A stretch of 64,000 bases of DNA from Actinobacillus porcinus (GTDB lineage: Bacteria; Pseudomonadota; Gammaproteobacteria; Enterobacterales; Pasteurellaceae), in assembly GCF_901764995.1 (NCBI RefSeq), contig NZ_CABFKI010000012.1:1-64000 (forward strand), given 5' to 3'. The translations under genes and the position numbers were made by a program. Below, in pieces: positions 43,995 through 55,868 of the stretch (position 1 is its first letter; every line of letters starts with the position of its first letter). The notes under the pieces were generated by a model. That model ran no database searches. It was not told the DNA's origin and saw nothing but the letters and a program-made list of their open reading frames with translations.

Positions 43995-45830
43995 ATGGTG
44001 AAATTAAATTCCGAGCGCAATCCGGCGCCTAAGAAACCCCGTAAGCCAATGACTTCTGCGCCAAATAGCGGGGTGAAACTGAATAAGCCTAAAATCACCT
44101 TTGAAACGAGCTTTTTAAAGGGACGCTATCGTTGGGCATTAGGTTTTGTTTTTCTGAGCTTATTTGCTTTAATTGCGCGTGCGGCTTATGTGCAAATTGT
44201 GAATGTAGAAGAACTGACCAATGAAGCGGATAAGCGCTCATTGCGCGTGCAAGAAATTAAATCCGCGCGTGGTTCTATTTTGGATCGCAACGGTCAAATG
44301 CTTTCGATTAGCGTGCCGATGTTCCAGTTGAAAGTCGATCCTAAAGTGATTTTGGAAAATGACGGCATTGCTAAAAATAAAGAAAAATGGAAAGCCTTAG
44401 CTGAAGTTTTGGGCATGTCTTATAAAGATTTAGTCTCTAAAATCGAAAGCAAGCCTAAATTACGCGAAATTGTCTTGGCGCGTCAAATTTCAGAGCAAAT
44501 TAAAAATTATGCCCAAGATTTAAAATTGCCAACCATGATCATTTCGAGCGATTATCGCCGTTTTTATCCGCGTGCTGAAGAAACTGCACATTTGCTCGGG
44601 TTTACGGATGTGGATAACAATGGAATTGAGGGCATTGAAAAAAGTTTTAACTCGTTGCTTGTAGGTAAATCAGGTTCTCGTACTTATCGTAAAGATAAAT
44701 ATGGCAACATTGTGGAAGATATTGCGAATATTAAGAAATACGATGCACACAATGTGACCCTGAGTATTGATAAAGATTTGCAAGCGATGGTTTATCTCGA
44801 AATTAAAAAAGCGGTAGCAGAAAATAATGCCAGCTCGGGGACGGCGGTGTTAGTGGATGTGCGTACGGGTGAGATTTTAGCTATGGTGAATGCGCCTTCT
44901 TATAACCCGAATAAGCGCACTGGGGTTTCTGAAGATTTAATGCGGAATAAAGCCGTAACCGATACTTTTGAACCGGGTTCAACGGTAAAACCTTTTGTGG
45001 TTTTGACCGCACTTCAAAATAAAGTGGTGCGCCGTGATGAAGTGATTAATACAGGCCCCCTTGTTCTAACCGGCAAGGAAATTAGAGACGTGGCACCTCG
45101 CGATCGTCAAACCTTAGATGAGATTTTAATTAATTCCTCAAACCGTGGGATGAGCCGTTTAGCCTTGCGTATGCCGCCTTCCGCGTTAATGGATACCTAT
45201 CAAGCGGCAGGTTTAGGTAAACCAACGGATTTAGGGTTAGGCGGTGAACAAATTGGTTATTTAAACGCGAACCGTAAACGTTGGTCTGATATTGAGCGTG
45301 CGAACGTTTCTTATGGTTATGGGATCAATGCGACCCCGGTTCAAATTGCACGTGCTTATTTGACCTTAGGCAGCTTTGGGATTTACCGCCCACTTTCTAT
45401 TACCAAAGTGGATCCGCCTGTAATCGGTAATCGTGTATTTTCCGAGAAAATCACCCGAGATGTGGTGAATATCATGGAAAAAGTCGCGATTAAGAATAAA
45501 CGTGCGTTGGTTGAAGGTTATCGTGTTGCGATTAAAACGGGTACCGCGAAAAAAATCGAAAAAGGTCGTTATGTAGATAAATATATGGCCTATACCGCCG
45601 GTATTGCGCCGGTGACGGATCCGCGCTTTGCGTTGGTGATTTTGATCGATGAACCTAAAGCGGGTCAATATTATGGTGGTGCGGTTTCTGCACCGGTGTT
45701 TTCTGCCATTATGGGCGCGGCATTGCGTGCTTATAATATCACGCCGGATGGTGTGCCGGTGGAGAATACGAAAACCACGAAGCGTATTGTTCGGCGCAAT
45801 GAACAGCCTAACCCGAATCAACTGAACTAA
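43995..45830 (+). CDS. ftsI: Septal peptidoglycan transpeptidase FtsI (PBP3)
   Basis: Class B penicillin-binding protein that cross-links septal peptidoglycan with FtsW. 611 residues with one N-terminal membrane segment (about 51-70) after a basic cytosolic tail. Active-site motifs: STVK (in EPGSTVKPF, about 327-330), SSN (NSSNRG, near 380) and KTG (AIKTGTAKK, near 515). Residues near SSN and KTG are those in which amino-acid changes give beta-lactam resistance in H. influenzae; I see no frame damage. Confidence 0.96.
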   Translation: MVKLNSERNPAPKKPRKPMTSAPNSGVKLNKPKITFETSFLKGRYRWALGFVFLSLFALIARAAYVQIVNVEELTNEADKRSLRVQEIKSARGSILDRNGQMLSISVPMFQLKVDPKVILENDGIAKNKEKWKALAEVLGMSYKDLVSKIESKPKLREIVLARQISEQIKNYAQDLKLPTMIISSDYRRFYPRAEETAHLLGFTDVDNNGIEGIEKSFNSLLVGKSGSRTYRKDKYGNIVEDIANIKKYDAHNVTLSIDKDLQAMVYLEIKKAVAENNASSGTAVLVDVRTGEILAMVNAPSYNPNKRTGVSEDLMRNKAVTDTFEPGSTVKPFVVLTALQNKVVRRDEVINTGPLVLTGKEIRDVAPRDRQTLDEILINSSNRGMSRLALRMPPSALMDTYQAAGLGKPTDLGLGGEQIGYLNANRKRWSDIERANVSYGYGINATPVQIARAYLTLGSFGIYRPLSITKVDPPVIGNRVFSEKITRDVVNIMEKVAIKNKRALVEGYRVAIKTGTAKKIEKGRYVDKYMAYTAGIAPVTDPRFALVILIDEPKAGQYYGGAVSAPVFSAIMGAALRAYNITPDGVPVENTKTTKRIVRRNEQPNPNQLN

Positions 45831-45858
45831 TGCGGTAAAATAGAATATAGGAAAAACA

Positions 45859-47328
45859 ATGAAAAAACTAACCGCACTTTTGGGGCTTGCTCAGCCCCAA
45901 CTTGAGCAAATTGAGTTGAGCAAAATGAGTTTAGACAGCCGCGAAATCACGCCTGGCTGTCTTTTCGTTGCGGTCAAAGGCCATTCAGTAGATGGTCGAA
46001 AATTTATTTCAAATGCCATTGCACAAGGTGCGGTAGCGGTATTGGCGGAATGTGATGAACCCGCGCAACATTTACAGATTGAATTTCAGCAAAATATCCC
46101 GGTGATTTCCTACTTTGCTTTGTCTGCACATTTGTCTGACATTGCAGGTCGTTTTTATGATAATCCTTCTCAGCGCTTAACCTTAGTGGGCGTGACAGGT
46201 ACCAATGGCAAAACCACCATTGCCCAGCTTTTAGCGCAATGGACGCAGATTTTAGGTAAAACGCCGGCAGTGATGGGAACCATCGGTAATGGTTTGTTTG
46301 GGCAAGTAAAACCTGCGGCAAATACCACAGGTTCTGCCATTGAAATACAGGCGTCATTAGCTGATTTTGTGGAGCAAGGCGCGGATTTTGCAGCAATTGA
46401 AGTGTCTTCTCATGGTTTGGTGCAAAAACGTGTTGAAGCCTTACATTTTGCTGCGACAGTATTCACTAACTTAAGTCGTGATCATCTTGATTATCACGGC
46501 ACCATGGAAGAATACGCCAAAGCGAAGAAACGGTTATTTACCGAATTATCCGGCCAATATCAAATTTTGAATGCCGATGACGAAATCGGGGCGCAATGGT
46601 TGAGCGAGTTACCTAATGCGATTGCGGTGAGTTGTCAGCCAAATTATCAGCCGACTCATAAAACTTGGTTAAAATTAACCGCACTTTCCTTTACCAACAA
46701 AGGGACGAATATTGCGTTCGCTTCAAGTTGGGGGAATGGGCAGTTGGAAAGCCGCTTAATCGGCGCCTTTAATGTGAGTAATTTATTGGCGGTTACTGCC
46801 ACATTGTTAGCCTTAGGTTATTCGCTTGAGCAACTCACTTCCACGGTTTCACAGCTCACAGGGGTTTGCGGTCGAATGGAAATGATGACGGCAGAAAATC
46901 AACCCACCGTGATTGTGGATTATGCACACACCCCGGACGCCTTGGAAAAAGCCTTAAATGCCGCGCGTATTCATTGCCATGGCAAACTTTGGTGTTTGTT
47001 TGGTTGTGGGGGCGATCGCGATCGTGGTAAGCGTCCGCTTATGGCAGAAATAGCGGAGAAAATCGCCGACAAAGTGATTGCCACCGATGATAATCCACGC
47101 ACGGAAGATCCCGCTCAAATTATGGCGGACATCAAAGCCGGTTTTGCTCATCCTGAACATGTACAATTTATTCACAACCGTGAAGACGCGATTAAAACTG
47201 CCATTCAAAGTGCGGATAAAAATGACGTAATTTTAGTGGCGGGCAAAGGGCACGAAGATTATCAAATTATTGGCACAGAAAAGCACCATTTTTCTGATCA
47301 AGAAACAGCGAAGAAATATTTGTCATGA
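45859..47328 (+). CDS. murE: UDP-MurNAc-L-Ala-D-Glu:meso-DAP ligase
   Basis: Adds meso-diaminopimelate to the muropeptide. 489 residues. P-loop [10 protein letters not shown] (about 111-120) and the DNPR motif (DDNPRTEDP, near 413) that selects meso-DAP, matching dapF in this window. USS cores lie at the start (45871, inside MKKLTALL) and at 46678. Overlaps murF by four bases (ATGA). Confidence 0.96.
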   Translation: MKKLTALLGLAQPQLEQIELSKMSLDSREITPGCLFVAVKGHSVDGRKFISNAIAQGAVAVLAECDEPAQHLQIEFQQNIPVISYFALSAHLSDIAGRFYDNPSQRLTLVGVTGTNGKTTIAQLLAQWTQILGKTPAVMGTIGNGLFGQVKPAANTTGSAIEIQASLADFVEQGADFAAIEVSSHGLVQKRVEALHFAATVFTNLSRDHLDYHGTMEEYAKAKKRLFTELSGQYQILNADDEIGAQWLSELPNAIAVSCQPNYQPTHKTWLKLTALSFTNKGTNIAFASSWGNGQLESRLIGAFNVSNLLAVTATLLALGYSLEQLTSTVSQLTGVCGRMEMMTAENQPTVIVDYAHTPDALEKALNAARIHCHGKLWCLFGCGGDRDRGKRPLMAEIAEKIADKVIATDDNPRTEDPAQIMADIKAGFAHPEHVQFIHNREDAIKTAIQSADKNDVILVAGKGHEDYQIIGTEKHHFSDQETAKKYLS

Positions 47329-48695
47329 TAACAATAACAACAAAAAAACTTGCCGAAATCTTAGATGGGCAATTATTGGGTGATGAAAATATCACCGTAG
47401 AGAACGTAAGTACCGATACACGCCGGCAAACGCAAAATGGATTATTTTTTGCCTTGAAGGGCGAGAAATTTGACGCCCATCATTATTTAAATGCAGCGGT
47501 AGAACAAGGTTGTATCGCGCTAGTCGTGGATCACCCTTGTGATATTCCTGTGCCGCAAATTGTGGTGGCGGATACGCGTATTGCTTTGGGGCAACTTGGT
47601 GCTTGGGTGAAAGCGGAAATTAATCCCTTAACCGTTGCGATGACAGGATCTTCCGGTAAAACTACCGTGAAAGAAATGACGGCTTCCATTTTGCAACAAA
47701 CCGCAAAAAATCCTGAAAGCGTGTTATTTACCCAAGGGAATTTTAATAATGATATTGGTGTGCCGTTGACTTTATTACGTCTTGAACCAACGCATCAATT
47801 TGCCGTCATTGAACTCGGCGCTAATCATCAAAATGAAATTGCGTATACCACCCATTTAGTGCGCCCGAATGTGGCATTGGTGAACAACGTAGCACCTGCT
47901 CACTTAGAAGGATTTGGTTCTGTTGAAGGCGTAGCACAAGCGAAAGGTGAGATTTATCGTGGCTTAACGAAAGATGGTGTGGCAATTCTTAATTTAGATT
48001 GTTGTTACCCTGAATTTTGGGCGGCGGAAATCGATGAACGAAACGTTCAAACCTTTTCAAGTACGCAACCGGCGGATTATTGGGCGGAGAATGTGCGTTT
48101 ATCTGAGAAGGGTGCAACGTTTTTGTTGCATAGTCCTGCCGGCGACATTGAAATCCATTTGCCTTATCTTGGTGCGCATAATGTGAGCAATGCCCTAGCG
48201 GCAACGGCGTTGGCAATGAATGTCGGCGCGACTCTTGAACAAGTCAAAGCGGGCTTGGAAAAACGCGCTCAGGTAAAAGGGCGTTTATTCCCGATTCAAG
48301 TGAATGAAAAGTTATTGTTGTTAGACGATACTTACAATGCCAATGTAGATTCCCTGAAATCAGCCATTAATGTGTTGAAAAACTATGATGCGTTCCGAAT
48401 TTTAGCGGTTGGTGATATGGCTGAATTAGGGGTAGATACCGTATCCTGTCATCAACAGGTGGCGGATTATGCCCATGCAGCGAATTTGGATTACATTGCG
48501 AGTTTTGGTCAGTTTTCCGAAGTGATCAGCAAGGGCAATCACTTTACCGATAAAGAAAAAATGGCGGCATTTTTAACCGCACTTATTGAAGAAAAATTAA
48601 AAGAAAATCAGTCTGTTGTTTTGTTGGCAAAAGGTTCTCGTAGCCAAAAAATGGAACAAGTTATTGAGCTGTTAACCGTTCACTTTAAGGGGTAA
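47325..48695 (+). CDS. murF: UDP-MurNAc-tripeptide:D-Ala-D-Ala ligase
   Basis: Adds D-Ala-D-Ala to complete the pentapeptide precursor. 456 residues; P-loop [13 protein letters not shown] near 105-117 and central-domain [10 protein letters not shown] and [10 protein letters not shown] segments. Start overlaps the murE stop (ATGA), showing translational coupling. USS core at 48576. Confidence 0.96.
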   Translation: MITITTKKLAEILDGQLLGDENITVENVSTDTRRQTQNGLFFALKGEKFDAHHYLNAAVEQGCIALVVDHPCDIPVPQIVVADTRIALGQLGAWVKAEINPLTVAMTGSSGKTTVKEMTASILQQTAKNPESVLFTQGNFNNDIGVPLTLLRLEPTHQFAVIELGANHQNEIAYTTHLVRPNVALVNNVAPAHLEGFGSVEGVAQAKGEIYRGLTKDGVAILNLDCCYPEFWAAEIDERNVQTFSSTQPADYWAENVRLSEKGATFLLHSPAGDIEIHLPYLGAHNVSNALAATALAMNVGATLEQVKAGLEKRAQVKGRLFPIQVNEKLLLLDDTYNANVDSLKSAINVLKNYDAFRILAVGDMAELGVDTVSCHQQVADYAHAANLDYIASFGQFSEVISKGNHFTDKEKMAAFLTALIEEKLKENQSVVLLAKGSRSQKMEQVIELLTVHFKG

Positions 48696-48701
48696 TTGAG
48701 T

Positions 48702-49784
48702 ATGTTAGTTTGGTTGGCTTCTGTTTTAGAACAATATTTTAGTAGCTTTCACGTCATTTCCTATTTGACGGTGCGCGCCGTGTTGTCTTTGATGACAGCG
48801 TTGCTGTTGTCATTGTGGATTGGGCCGAAAATGATCAAGCGTTTGCAGATTTTTAAATTTGGTCAAGAAGTGCGTAATGACGGCCCTGAAAGCCATTTCC
48901 AAAAACGTGGTACGCCAACCATGGGCGGTATTATGATTTTGGCAACCATTACGATCAGTACCCTGCTTTGGGGGGATTTAACGAATCCTTATATTTGGTT
49001 CAGTTTGTTTGTGTTGTTGGGCTATGGTGCAGTTGGTTTTGTGGATGATTACCGCAAAATCAAATACAAAAATACAGATGGCTTAATTGCGCGTTGGAAA
49101 TATTTTTGGTTGTCGGTGATTGCGCTGATTGCTGTGGTAGGCATGTATTTAGTGGGCAAAGATACGGATGCCACACGTTTAGTGGTGCCGTTCTTTAAAG
49201 ATATTATGCCGCAATTAGGCTTGTTCTATATTGTGTTGGCTTACTTCGTTATTGTGGGCACCAGTAATGCGGTGAACTTAACGGATGGTTTAGACGGATT
49301 GGCGATTATGCCAACGGTATTTGTGGCAGGTGCTTTCGCGATTATTGCTTGGGCAACAGGCAATGTGGAAATCTCAAAATACCTTTACATTCCTTATATC
49401 AGCTTTACCTCTGAGTTAGTGATTTTCTGTACCGCCATTGTCGGGGCAGGCTTAGGTTTCCTTTGGTTTAACACTTACCCTGCGCAAGTCTTTATGGGCG
49501 ATGTGGGTTCACTGGCGTTAGGTGGGGCACTTGGGGTTTTAGCCGTATTGGTTCGCCAAGAATTTTTATTGGTGATTATGGGCGGTGTGTTTGTGATGGA
49601 AACCATTTCGGTGATTTTACAAGTAGGTTCTTACAAACTACGTAAAAAGCGGATTTTCCGAATGGCACCTATTCATCATCACTACGAATTAAAAGGTTGG
49701 CCTGAGCCACGCGTGATTATCCGCTTTTGGATTGTTTCCTTAATGCTGGTGTTGTTTGGTTTAGTCACCTTAAAACTACGTTAA
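48702..49784 (+). CDS. mraY: Phospho-MurNAc-pentapeptide transferase
   Basis: Joins phospho-MurNAc-pentapeptide to undecaprenyl phosphate to form lipid I. ATG 48702 gives 360 residues, equal to E. coli MraY; an in-frame TTG six bases earlier is less likely. Ten membrane segments. Signatures [10 protein letters not shown] near 69-78, FVDDYRK near 114 and the [10 protein letters not shown] catalytic block near 195 are present. Confidence 0.97.
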   Translation: MLVWLASVLEQYFSSFHVISYLTVRAVLSLMTALLLSLWIGPKMIKRLQIFKFGQEVRNDGPESHFQKRGTPTMGGIMILATITISTLLWGDLTNPYIWFSLFVLLGYGAVGFVDDYRKIKYKNTDGLIARWKYFWLSVIALIAVVGMYLVGKDTDATRLVVPFFKDIMPQLGLFYIVLAYFVIVGTSNAVNLTDGLDGLAIMPTVFVAGAFAIIAWATGNVEISKYLYIPYISFTSELVIFCTAIVGAGLGFLWFNTYPAQVFMGDVGSLALGGALGVLAVLVRQEFLLVIMGGVFVMETISVILQVGSYKLRKKRIFRMAPIHHHYELKGWPEPRVIIRFWIVSLMLVLFGLVTLKLR

Positions 49785-49790
49785 TTTTCA

Positions 49791-49813
49791 GGTGGGAGAA
49801 GTCCCACCCTTTT
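49791..49813 (+). other. Terminator-like hairpin between mraY and murD
   Basis: GGTGGGA and TCCCACC form a perfect 7-base stem with a GAAG tetraloop, then CTTTT. The short T-run suggests partial termination inside the cluster. Confidence 0.55.
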
Positions 49814-49834
49814 GCATATCTACAGGTTGAAAAA

Positions 49835-51154
49835 ATGGCAGACTATAAAAACAAAAATATGGTTGTGATTGGTTTAGGGAAAACAGGCTTATCGGTAGTC
49901 GATTTTCTGGTGAAAAAACATGCCAATGTCAAAGTGATTGATACACGTGCCAATCCGGCCGGTGCTGAGCAATTAGATAAACATATTCCGCTTCATACCG
50001 GCGGTTTAAATCAAGATTGGCTCAATGCCGCGGACACCATTGTCATCAGCCCGGGGCTTGCGGTTAAAACTCCTGAAATTCAGACCGCACTTGCGCAAGG
50101 CGTTGAAGTGATTGGGGATATTGAGCTGTTTGTGCGTGAAGCCAATGAACAACATAAACCTGTGATTGCCATTACGGGATCAAACGGTAAAAGCACGGTG
50201 ACGACCTTGACTGCGGAAATGGCAAAAGCGGATGGGTTGCGCGTGGGAATGGGGGGCAATATCGGCATCCCGGCCTTATCCTTATTGGATGAAGAATGTG
50301 ATGTGTATGTGCTTGAATTATCGAGCTTTCAGTTAGAAACTACTTACAACTTAAAAGCGGCGGCAGCAACGGTATTGAATGTCACTGAAGATCATATGAA
50401 TCGTTATGTGGATTTGGAAGATTATCGTCAAGCAAAATTGAGAATTTATGTGAATGCGAAAACCGCGGTGATTAATGCTGAAGATGCATTAACACAAGAA
50501 GATCATCAACAAAGCGCGCCAATTCAAGTCAGCTTTGGTGAAACGAACGCGGATTATTGGCTTAAATCAGAAAATGGCAAACAATATTTAATGGCAAAAG
50601 AGGAAATGATTTTGCCGGTGGACGAGATGTTGATTACAGGTCGTCATAATTATATGAATGCGTTGGCGTCCATTGCCCTTGTTCAGGCGGTTGGGGTAAA
50701 AACAGCGGCAATTCAAACCGCACTTCGTGCTTTTGGTGGTTTAGATCATCGCTTCCAAGTGGCACATTTCGCCCAGGGGGTACGTTGGATTAACGACAGC
50801 AAAGCCACCAATGTCGGCAGTACCGTTGCAGCATTAACCGGTTTGCAACTAGAAGGTAACCTTCATCTTTTATTGGGCGGAGACGGCAAAGGGGCGGATT
50901 TTAGTGAGTTAGCGAAACTCATCAACCAACCGAATTATTTCTGCTATTGCTTTGGGCAAGATGGTGCGGCATTGGCAAAATTATCATCGCAAAGCCAATT
51001 ATTTGACACTATGGAACAGGCGATTAAGGCGTTACGCCCAACATTAAAATCCGGGGATATGGTGTTGCTTTCGCCTGCTTGTGCCAGCCTAGATCAATTC
51101 GCGTCTTTTGAAAAGCGCGGTGAAGAATTTACACGTTTGGCGAAATTAGGGTAA
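49835..51154 (+). CDS. murD: UDP-MurNAc-L-Ala:D-Glu ligase
   Basis: Adds D-glutamate in peptidoglycan precursor synthesis. ATG 49835 gives 439 residues, one more than E. coli; the frame extends upstream into mraY but this is not coding. P-loop ITGSNGKSTVTTL (about 111-123), N-terminal Rossmann VVIGLGKTGLSVVDFL and NDSKATNVGST near 322. Two USS cores are inside. Confidence 0.96.
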   Translation: MADYKNKNMVVIGLGKTGLSVVDFLVKKHANVKVIDTRANPAGAEQLDKHIPLHTGGLNQDWLNAADTIVISPGLAVKTPEIQTALAQGVEVIGDIELFVREANEQHKPVIAITGSNGKSTVTTLTAEMAKADGLRVGMGGNIGIPALSLLDEECDVYVLELSSFQLETTYNLKAAAATVLNVTEDHMNRYVDLEDYRQAKLRIYVNAKTAVINAEDALTQEDHQQSAPIQVSFGETNADYWLKSENGKQYLMAKEEMILPVDEMLITGRHNYMNALASIALVQAVGVKTAAIQTALRAFGGLDHRFQVAHFAQGVRWINDSKATNVGSTVAALTGLQLEGNLHLLLGGDGKGADFSELAKLINQPNYFCYCFGQDGAALAKLSSQSQLFDTMEQAIKALRPTLKSGDMVLLSPACASLDQFASFEKRGEEFTRLAKLG

Positions 51155-51157
51155 GTC

Positions 51158-52348
51158 ATGCGATTATTGGAAGAATTTAAAGCGGGTTGGGCGCGTTGGA
51201 CAACGGTAACACCAAGCAATCTTTTGTATGATCGCTGGTTGTTTTGGTTGTATGTCATTTTGCTCTTTATTGGTTTTATTATGGTGACATCGGCGTCTAT
51301 TCCGGTGGGAACACGCCTATATGATGACCCCTTTTATTTTGCCACAAGGGATGCGGTTTATTTGGTGTTATCCTTTGTTACCTTGTATTTCTTCTTGAAA
51401 ATTCCTATGGCGCGCTGGGAAAAACGCTATGCTTGGGTATTTGGTATCGCCTTATTTTTCCTTTTATTGGTGCTCATTCCGGGCGTAGGGAAAACGATTA
51501 ACGGTGCACGCCGTTGGATCCCCATGGGGTTATTTAATTTCCAGCCGGCAGAATTTGCAAAATTTGCCTTAATTTGTTTTTTATCCAGTTATTTTACGCG
51601 TCGCTATGATGAAGTGCGGTCGAAAAAACTGAGCGCGTTTAAGCCCTTAATGGTTATGGGGTTCTTCGGTATTTTCCTAATCTTACAACCGGATTTGGGA
51701 AGTACGGTCGTATTATTTGTGATTACCTTTGGCTTACTCTTTGTCGCGGGCGCGCATATTATGCAATTCGTAGGCTTATTAGGGGTGGGGGCATTTTTAT
51801 TCGTGGTGTTGGTATTGTCTTCTGCATACCGAATGAAACGGATTACAGGATTTATGGATCCTTTCAAAGACCCTTATGGCACAGGTTTCCAATTATCCAA
51901 CTCTTTAATGGCGTTTGGCCGCGGTGAATTTACGGGGGAAGGGTTAGGCAATTCCATTCAAAAATTGGAATATTTACCGGAAGCCCACACGGACTTTGTG
52001 ATGGCGGTGATCGGGGAAGAATTTGGTTTTATTGGCGTGCTGGTGATGGTGTTCTTGCTCGGTGCATTGGTTTTACGCGCCATGAAAATTGGGCGTGAAA
52101 GTTTGCAGTTAGAACAACGCTTTAAAGGTTTCTTTGCCTTTGGTATTAGCTTTTGGATTATTTTCCAAGGCTTTGTTAACTTGGGCATGGCATTAGGTTT
52201 ATTACCAACCAAAGGTTTAACCTTTCCATTGGTGAGTTACGGTGGTTCGAGTTTGGTGGTGATGACCATTAGTATTGCCGTATTATTGCGTATCGATCAT
52301 GAAAATCGCCTAAGCCGCTGTGGACATGCGCGTTTGCGCGATGATTAA
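51158..52348 (+). CDS. ftsW: Septal peptidoglycan polymerase FtsW
   Basis: SEDS glycosyltransferase of the divisome, partner of FtsI. 396 residues with about ten membrane segments. The SEDS segments GARRWIPMGLFNFQPAEFAK (about 118-137), the catalytic-loop AHTDFVMAVIGEEFG and the C-terminal LPLVSYGGSS-type block (FPLVSYGGSSLVV) are clear. Gap to murD is three bases. USS core at 51612. Confidence 0.96.
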   Translation: MRLLEEFKAGWARWTTVTPSNLLYDRWLFWLYVILLFIGFIMVTSASIPVGTRLYDDPFYFATRDAVYLVLSFVTLYFFLKIPMARWEKRYAWVFGIALFFLLLVLIPGVGKTINGARRWIPMGLFNFQPAEFAKFALICFLSSYFTRRYDEVRSKKLSAFKPLMVMGFFGIFLILQPDLGSTVVLFVITFGLLFVAGAHIMQFVGLLGVGAFLFVVLVLSSAYRMKRITGFMDPFKDPYGTGFQLSNSLMAFGRGEFTGEGLGNSIQKLEYLPEAHTDFVMAVIGEEFGFIGVLVMVFLLGALVLRAMKIGRESLQLEQRFKGFFAFGISFWIIFQGFVNLGMALGLLPTKGLTFPLVSYGGSSLVVMTISIAVLLRIDHENRLSRCGHARLRDD

Positions 52349-52373
52349 TCGTTAAAATGAGAATAAGTAAAAT

Positions 52374-53438
52374 ATGAGTAAAAAATTATTAGTGATGGCA
52401 GGGGGAACCGGGGGGCATGTATTTCCGGCAATTGCCGTCTCTCAATATCTTCAACAGCAAGGTTGGGAAATTCAATGGTTAGGCACAGCCGATCGTATGG
52501 AAGCCCAACTTGTCCCTAAACATGGCATTAAAATTAACTTTATTCAAATTTCAGGGTTGCGCGGCAAGGGAATAGGTGCGTTATTGAAAGCACCTTTCTC
52601 GATTTTCCGTGCGGTGATGCAGGCTCGTAAAATTATTCAGGATTATCAACCTGATGCGGTGCTTGGGATGGGGGGCTATGTGTCAGGACCGGGTGGTATT
52701 GCCGCGAAATTATGCGGTGTGCCTGTGATTTTACATGAGCAAAATGCAGTCGCGGGTTTAACCAATGTTTGGCTGTCTAAAATTGCGAAACGCACCTTAC
52801 AGGCTTTTCCAACAGCATTTCCAACGGCCGAAGTGGTGGGAAATCCTGTTCGCGCGGATTTATTTCAAATGCCTACCCCTGAAACACGTTTTGCTACACG
52901 CAGCGGTAAACTCCGCATTCTTGTTGTTGGCGGTAGCCAAGGGGCACGCGTGTTAAATCAGAATGTACCGAAAATGGTGGCGCAACTGGCGGATAAATTA
53001 GAAGTGCGTCATCAAGTGGGCGCAGGAAGTGTGGAAAATGTCACCGCACTTTACCGTGAGTTAGGTGTGGATGTTGAAAGTGCGGTTAAAATCACAGAAT
53101 TTATTGATGATATGGCGGAAGCCTATGGGTGGGCTGATTTGGTGATTTGTCGTTCCGGTGCGTTGACGGTATGCGAATTAGCGGCGGTTGGCACTCCTGC
53201 GATTTTTGTGCCGTTCCAACATAAGGATCGCCAGCAATATTTAAATGCCACCTATCTTGCCAATGCCGGTGCGGCAAAAATTGTAGAGCAAGCTGAACTT
53301 ACCCCTGAAATTTTGGTAAACTTAGTGGCTGGTTTGAATCGTGAAAAATTGCTGGAAATGGCAATCAAAGCGAAAGCCATGTCCACACCATTCTCTGCTC
53401 AACGCGTGGCGGAAGTGATTATTGAAAACGTGAAATAA
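52374..53438 (+). CDS. murG: UDP-GlcNAc transferase MurG
   Basis: Transfers GlcNAc to lipid I to give lipid II on the inner face of the membrane. 354 residues; N-terminal glycine-rich loop [15 protein letters not shown] (about 8-22), second loop [12 protein letters not shown] near 185 and the UDP-GlcNAc site [15 protein letters not shown] near 260. Two facing USS cores at 53043 and 53078 lie inside. Confidence 0.97.
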   Translation: MSKKLLVMAGGTGGHVFPAIAVSQYLQQQGWEIQWLGTADRMEAQLVPKHGIKINFIQISGLRGKGIGALLKAPFSIFRAVMQARKIIQDYQPDAVLGMGGYVSGPGGIAAKLCGVPVILHEQNAVAGLTNVWLSKIAKRTLQAFPTAFPTAEVVGNPVRADLFQMPTPETRFATRSGKLRILVVGGSQGARVLNQNVPKMVAQLADKLEVRHQVGAGSVENVTALYRELGVDVESAVKITEFIDDMAEAYGWADLVICRSGALTVCELAAVGTPAIFVPFQHKDRQQYLNATYLANAGAAKIVEQAELTPEILVNLVAGLNREKLLEMAIKAKAMSTPFSAQRVAEVIIENVK

Positions 53439-53486
53439 TTGATGTTTGGGGCGCGCAATTTGCGCTCAGTTTAAGAGAATAGAACA

Positions 53487-54917
53487 ATGAAACAAAAACG
53501 AGAAAAAATTAGACAGGTTGTGCCAAGTATGCGCCGTATCCAACAAATTCATTTTGTGGGCATTGGCGGTGCGGGGATGGGCGGCATTGCGGAAGTGTTA
53601 GTGAATGAAGGCTATAAAGTGACCGGTTCGGATATTGCTGAGAATGCCGTAACTGCACGTTTGAGTTCTTTGGGCGCAGATATTTTTATTGGTCATTCTG
53701 CTGAGCATGTGCAAAATGCAAGCGTGGTGGTGGTTTCGAGTGCCATTAAATCAGACAATGTTGAAGTGGTTGAAGCCCATGCTAAACGTATTCCGGTGAT
53801 TCAACGGGCGCAAATGTTGGCGGAATTAATGCGTTTCCGCCACGGTATTGCGATTGCCGGGACACATGGTAAAACCACAACCACAGCCATGATTTCAATG
53901 ATTTATACACAAGCGAATTTGGATCCGACCTTTGTGAATGGCGGTTTGGTAAAATCTGCAGGCACCAATGCGTATTTGGGGGCAAGCCGCTATTTTATTG
54001 CGGAAGCGGATGAAAGCGATGCCTCATTCTTACATTTGCAGCCAATGGTATCAGTGGTCACTAATATTGAACCCGATCATATGGATACCTATCACGGTGA
54101 TTTTGATGAGATGAAACGCACTTATGTGAATTTCTTACATAATTTGCCGTTTTATGGGCTGGCGGTGATGTGTGCCGATGATCCTGTGTTAATGGAATTA
54201 GTGCCACAAGTAGGGCGTCAAGTGATTACTTATGGCTTTAGTGAAAAAGCGGATTATCGTATTGAAAACTATGAACAAACCGGCTTCCAAGGGCATTATG
54301 ATGTGATTACGCCGACAGGGGAACGTATCAATGTATTGTTGAATGTGCCCGGCAAACACAACGCCCTTAATGCGACAGCAGCTTTGGCTGTAGCGAAGGA
54401 AGAAGGCATTGAAAATGATCCGATTTTGACCGCACTTGCGGACTTCCAAGGGGCGGGTCGCCGTTTTGACCAATTAGGTGAGTTTATTCGTCCAAACGGT
54501 AAAGTGATGTTGGTGGATGATTATGGTCATCACCCGACAGAAGTGGGCGTCACCATTCAGGCGGCACGTTCAGGTTGGGAAAATAAACGTATTGTGATGG
54601 TCTTCCAACCACATCGTTATTCACGCACACGTGATTTATTCGATGATTTCGTGCAAGTGCTTTCACAAGTGGATGTCTTGATTTTATTGGATGTTTATGC
54701 GGCAGGTGAAGCTCCTATTGCCGGCGCAGACAGCCGTTCCTTAGCCCGTTCAATTCGTAATTTGGGTAAAGTGGATCCGATTTTTGTGGCAGATCATGCG
54801 CAGTTACCCGAAATTATGGATCAGGTGTTGCAAGACGGCGATTTAATATTAGCGCAAGGGGCGGGGAATGTGAGTCGTTTATCCCGTAATCTTGTAGAAT
54901 TGTGGACTAAAGAATAA
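53487..54917 (+). CDS. murC: UDP-MurNAc:L-alanine ligase
   Basis: First amino-acid ligase of the precursor pathway. 476 residues. Rossmann segment [17 protein letters not shown] (about 23-39), P-loop [11 protein letters not shown] near 131-141, and the [12 protein letters not shown] segment. A short inverted repeat (53453-53465, GCGCAA/TTGCGC) lies in the 48-base gap from murG. USS core at 54429. Confidence 0.97.
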   Translation: MKQKREKIRQVVPSMRRIQQIHFVGIGGAGMGGIAEVLVNEGYKVTGSDIAENAVTARLSSLGADIFIGHSAEHVQNASVVVVSSAIKSDNVEVVEAHAKRIPVIQRAQMLAELMRFRHGIAIAGTHGKTTTTAMISMIYTQANLDPTFVNGGLVKSAGTNAYLGASRYFIAEADESDASFLHLQPMVSVVTNIEPDHMDTYHGDFDEMKRTYVNFLHNLPFYGLAVMCADDPVLMELVPQVGRQVITYGFSEKADYRIENYEQTGFQGHYDVITPTGERINVLLNVPGKHNALNATAALAVAKEEGIENDPILTALADFQGAGRRFDQLGEFIRPNGKVMLVDDYGHHPTEVGVTIQAARSGWENKRIVMVFQPHRYSRTRDLFDDFVQVLSQVDVLILLDVYAAGEAPIAGADSRSLARSIRNLGKVDPIFVADHAQLPEIMDQVLQDGDLILAQGAGNVSRLSRNLVELWTKE

Positions 54918-54944
54918 TCTTATAAATAATAACGAATATAGAAT

Positions 54945-55868
54945 ATGAAACCATTAAAACAACAAAAAATTGCCGTGTTATTAGGCGGTACATCAGCAGA
55001 ACGTGAAGTGTCATTAAATTCAGGTGCAGCGGTATTGGCGGCGTTACGTAGCCAAGGCTATGATGCGCATCCGGTGGATCCGAAAGAAACCCCTGTTGCT
55101 ACGTTAAAAGAACAGGGTTTTGACCGCGCTTTTAATATTTTACATGGTCGTGGCGGTGAAGATGGCGTGGTGCAAGGTGTGTTGGAGCAAATTGGCTTGC
55201 CTTATACCGGTTGTGGCGTTATGACCTCAGCCTTAACCATGGATAAAATGCGCACCAAAATGTTGTGGAAAGGTTTTGGTTTGCCGATTGCGGATATGGA
55301 AATTGTAACAAAAACCACCGCACTTGATTTAGATCCTCAAGCGGTTGTTGCGCGTCTTGGGTTACCGTTGATGGTGAAACCATCGCGTGAAGGCTCAAGT
55401 GTGGGATTAACCAAAGTGAACAAAGTGGAAGAATTAAAAGCGGCAGTAGATGTGGCTTTAACCCATGATGATACGGTGTTAATCGAAGAGTGGTTGGCCG
55501 GCGATGAGTTGACTGTACCGGTACTTGGTGGAGAAGTCTTACCGGCGGTACAAATTATTCCGGACGGCGAGTTTTATGATTACAATGCGAAATATATTTC
55601 TGACAATACGCAATATGTTTGCCCGATGCCAATGTCTGAAGCCCGTTGGGAAGAACTGAAAAAATTAGTTAAAACCGCTTATGAAGTGGTGGGCTGTCGT
55701 GGTTGGAGCCGTATTGATGTGATGACAGATAGTCAAGGTAATTTCCGTTTGGTTGAAGTAAATACCACACCGGGTATGACCAGTCATAGTTTATTCCCGA
55801 AATCCGCGGCGACTGTCGGCATTAGTTTTGAGCAATTAGTGGCGAAAATTCTGGAGTTAAGTGCTTAA
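54945..55868 (+). CDS. ddl: D-alanine--D-alanine ligase
   Basis: Makes D-Ala-D-Ala for MurF. 307 residues, the DdlB form usual in the dcw cluster. ATP-grasp fold: start [16 protein letters not shown] (about 12-27), [12 protein letters not shown] near 66, and metal-site [13 protein letters not shown] near 270. Its TAA overlaps the ftsQ ATG by one base (TAATG). USS core at 55317. Confidence 0.96.
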   Translation: MKPLKQQKIAVLLGGTSAEREVSLNSGAAVLAALRSQGYDAHPVDPKETPVATLKEQGFDRAFNILHGRGGEDGVVQGVLEQIGLPYTGCGVMTSALTMDKMRTKMLWKGFGLPIADMEIVTKTTALDLDPQAVVARLGLPLMVKPSREGSSVGLTKVNKVEELKAAVDVALTHDDTVLIEEWLAGDELTVPVLGGEVLPAVQIIPDGEFYDYNAKYISDNTQYVCPMPMSEARWEELKKLVKTAYEVVGCRGWSRIDVMTDSQGNFRLVEVNTTPGMTSHSLFPKSAATVGISFEQLVAKILELSA

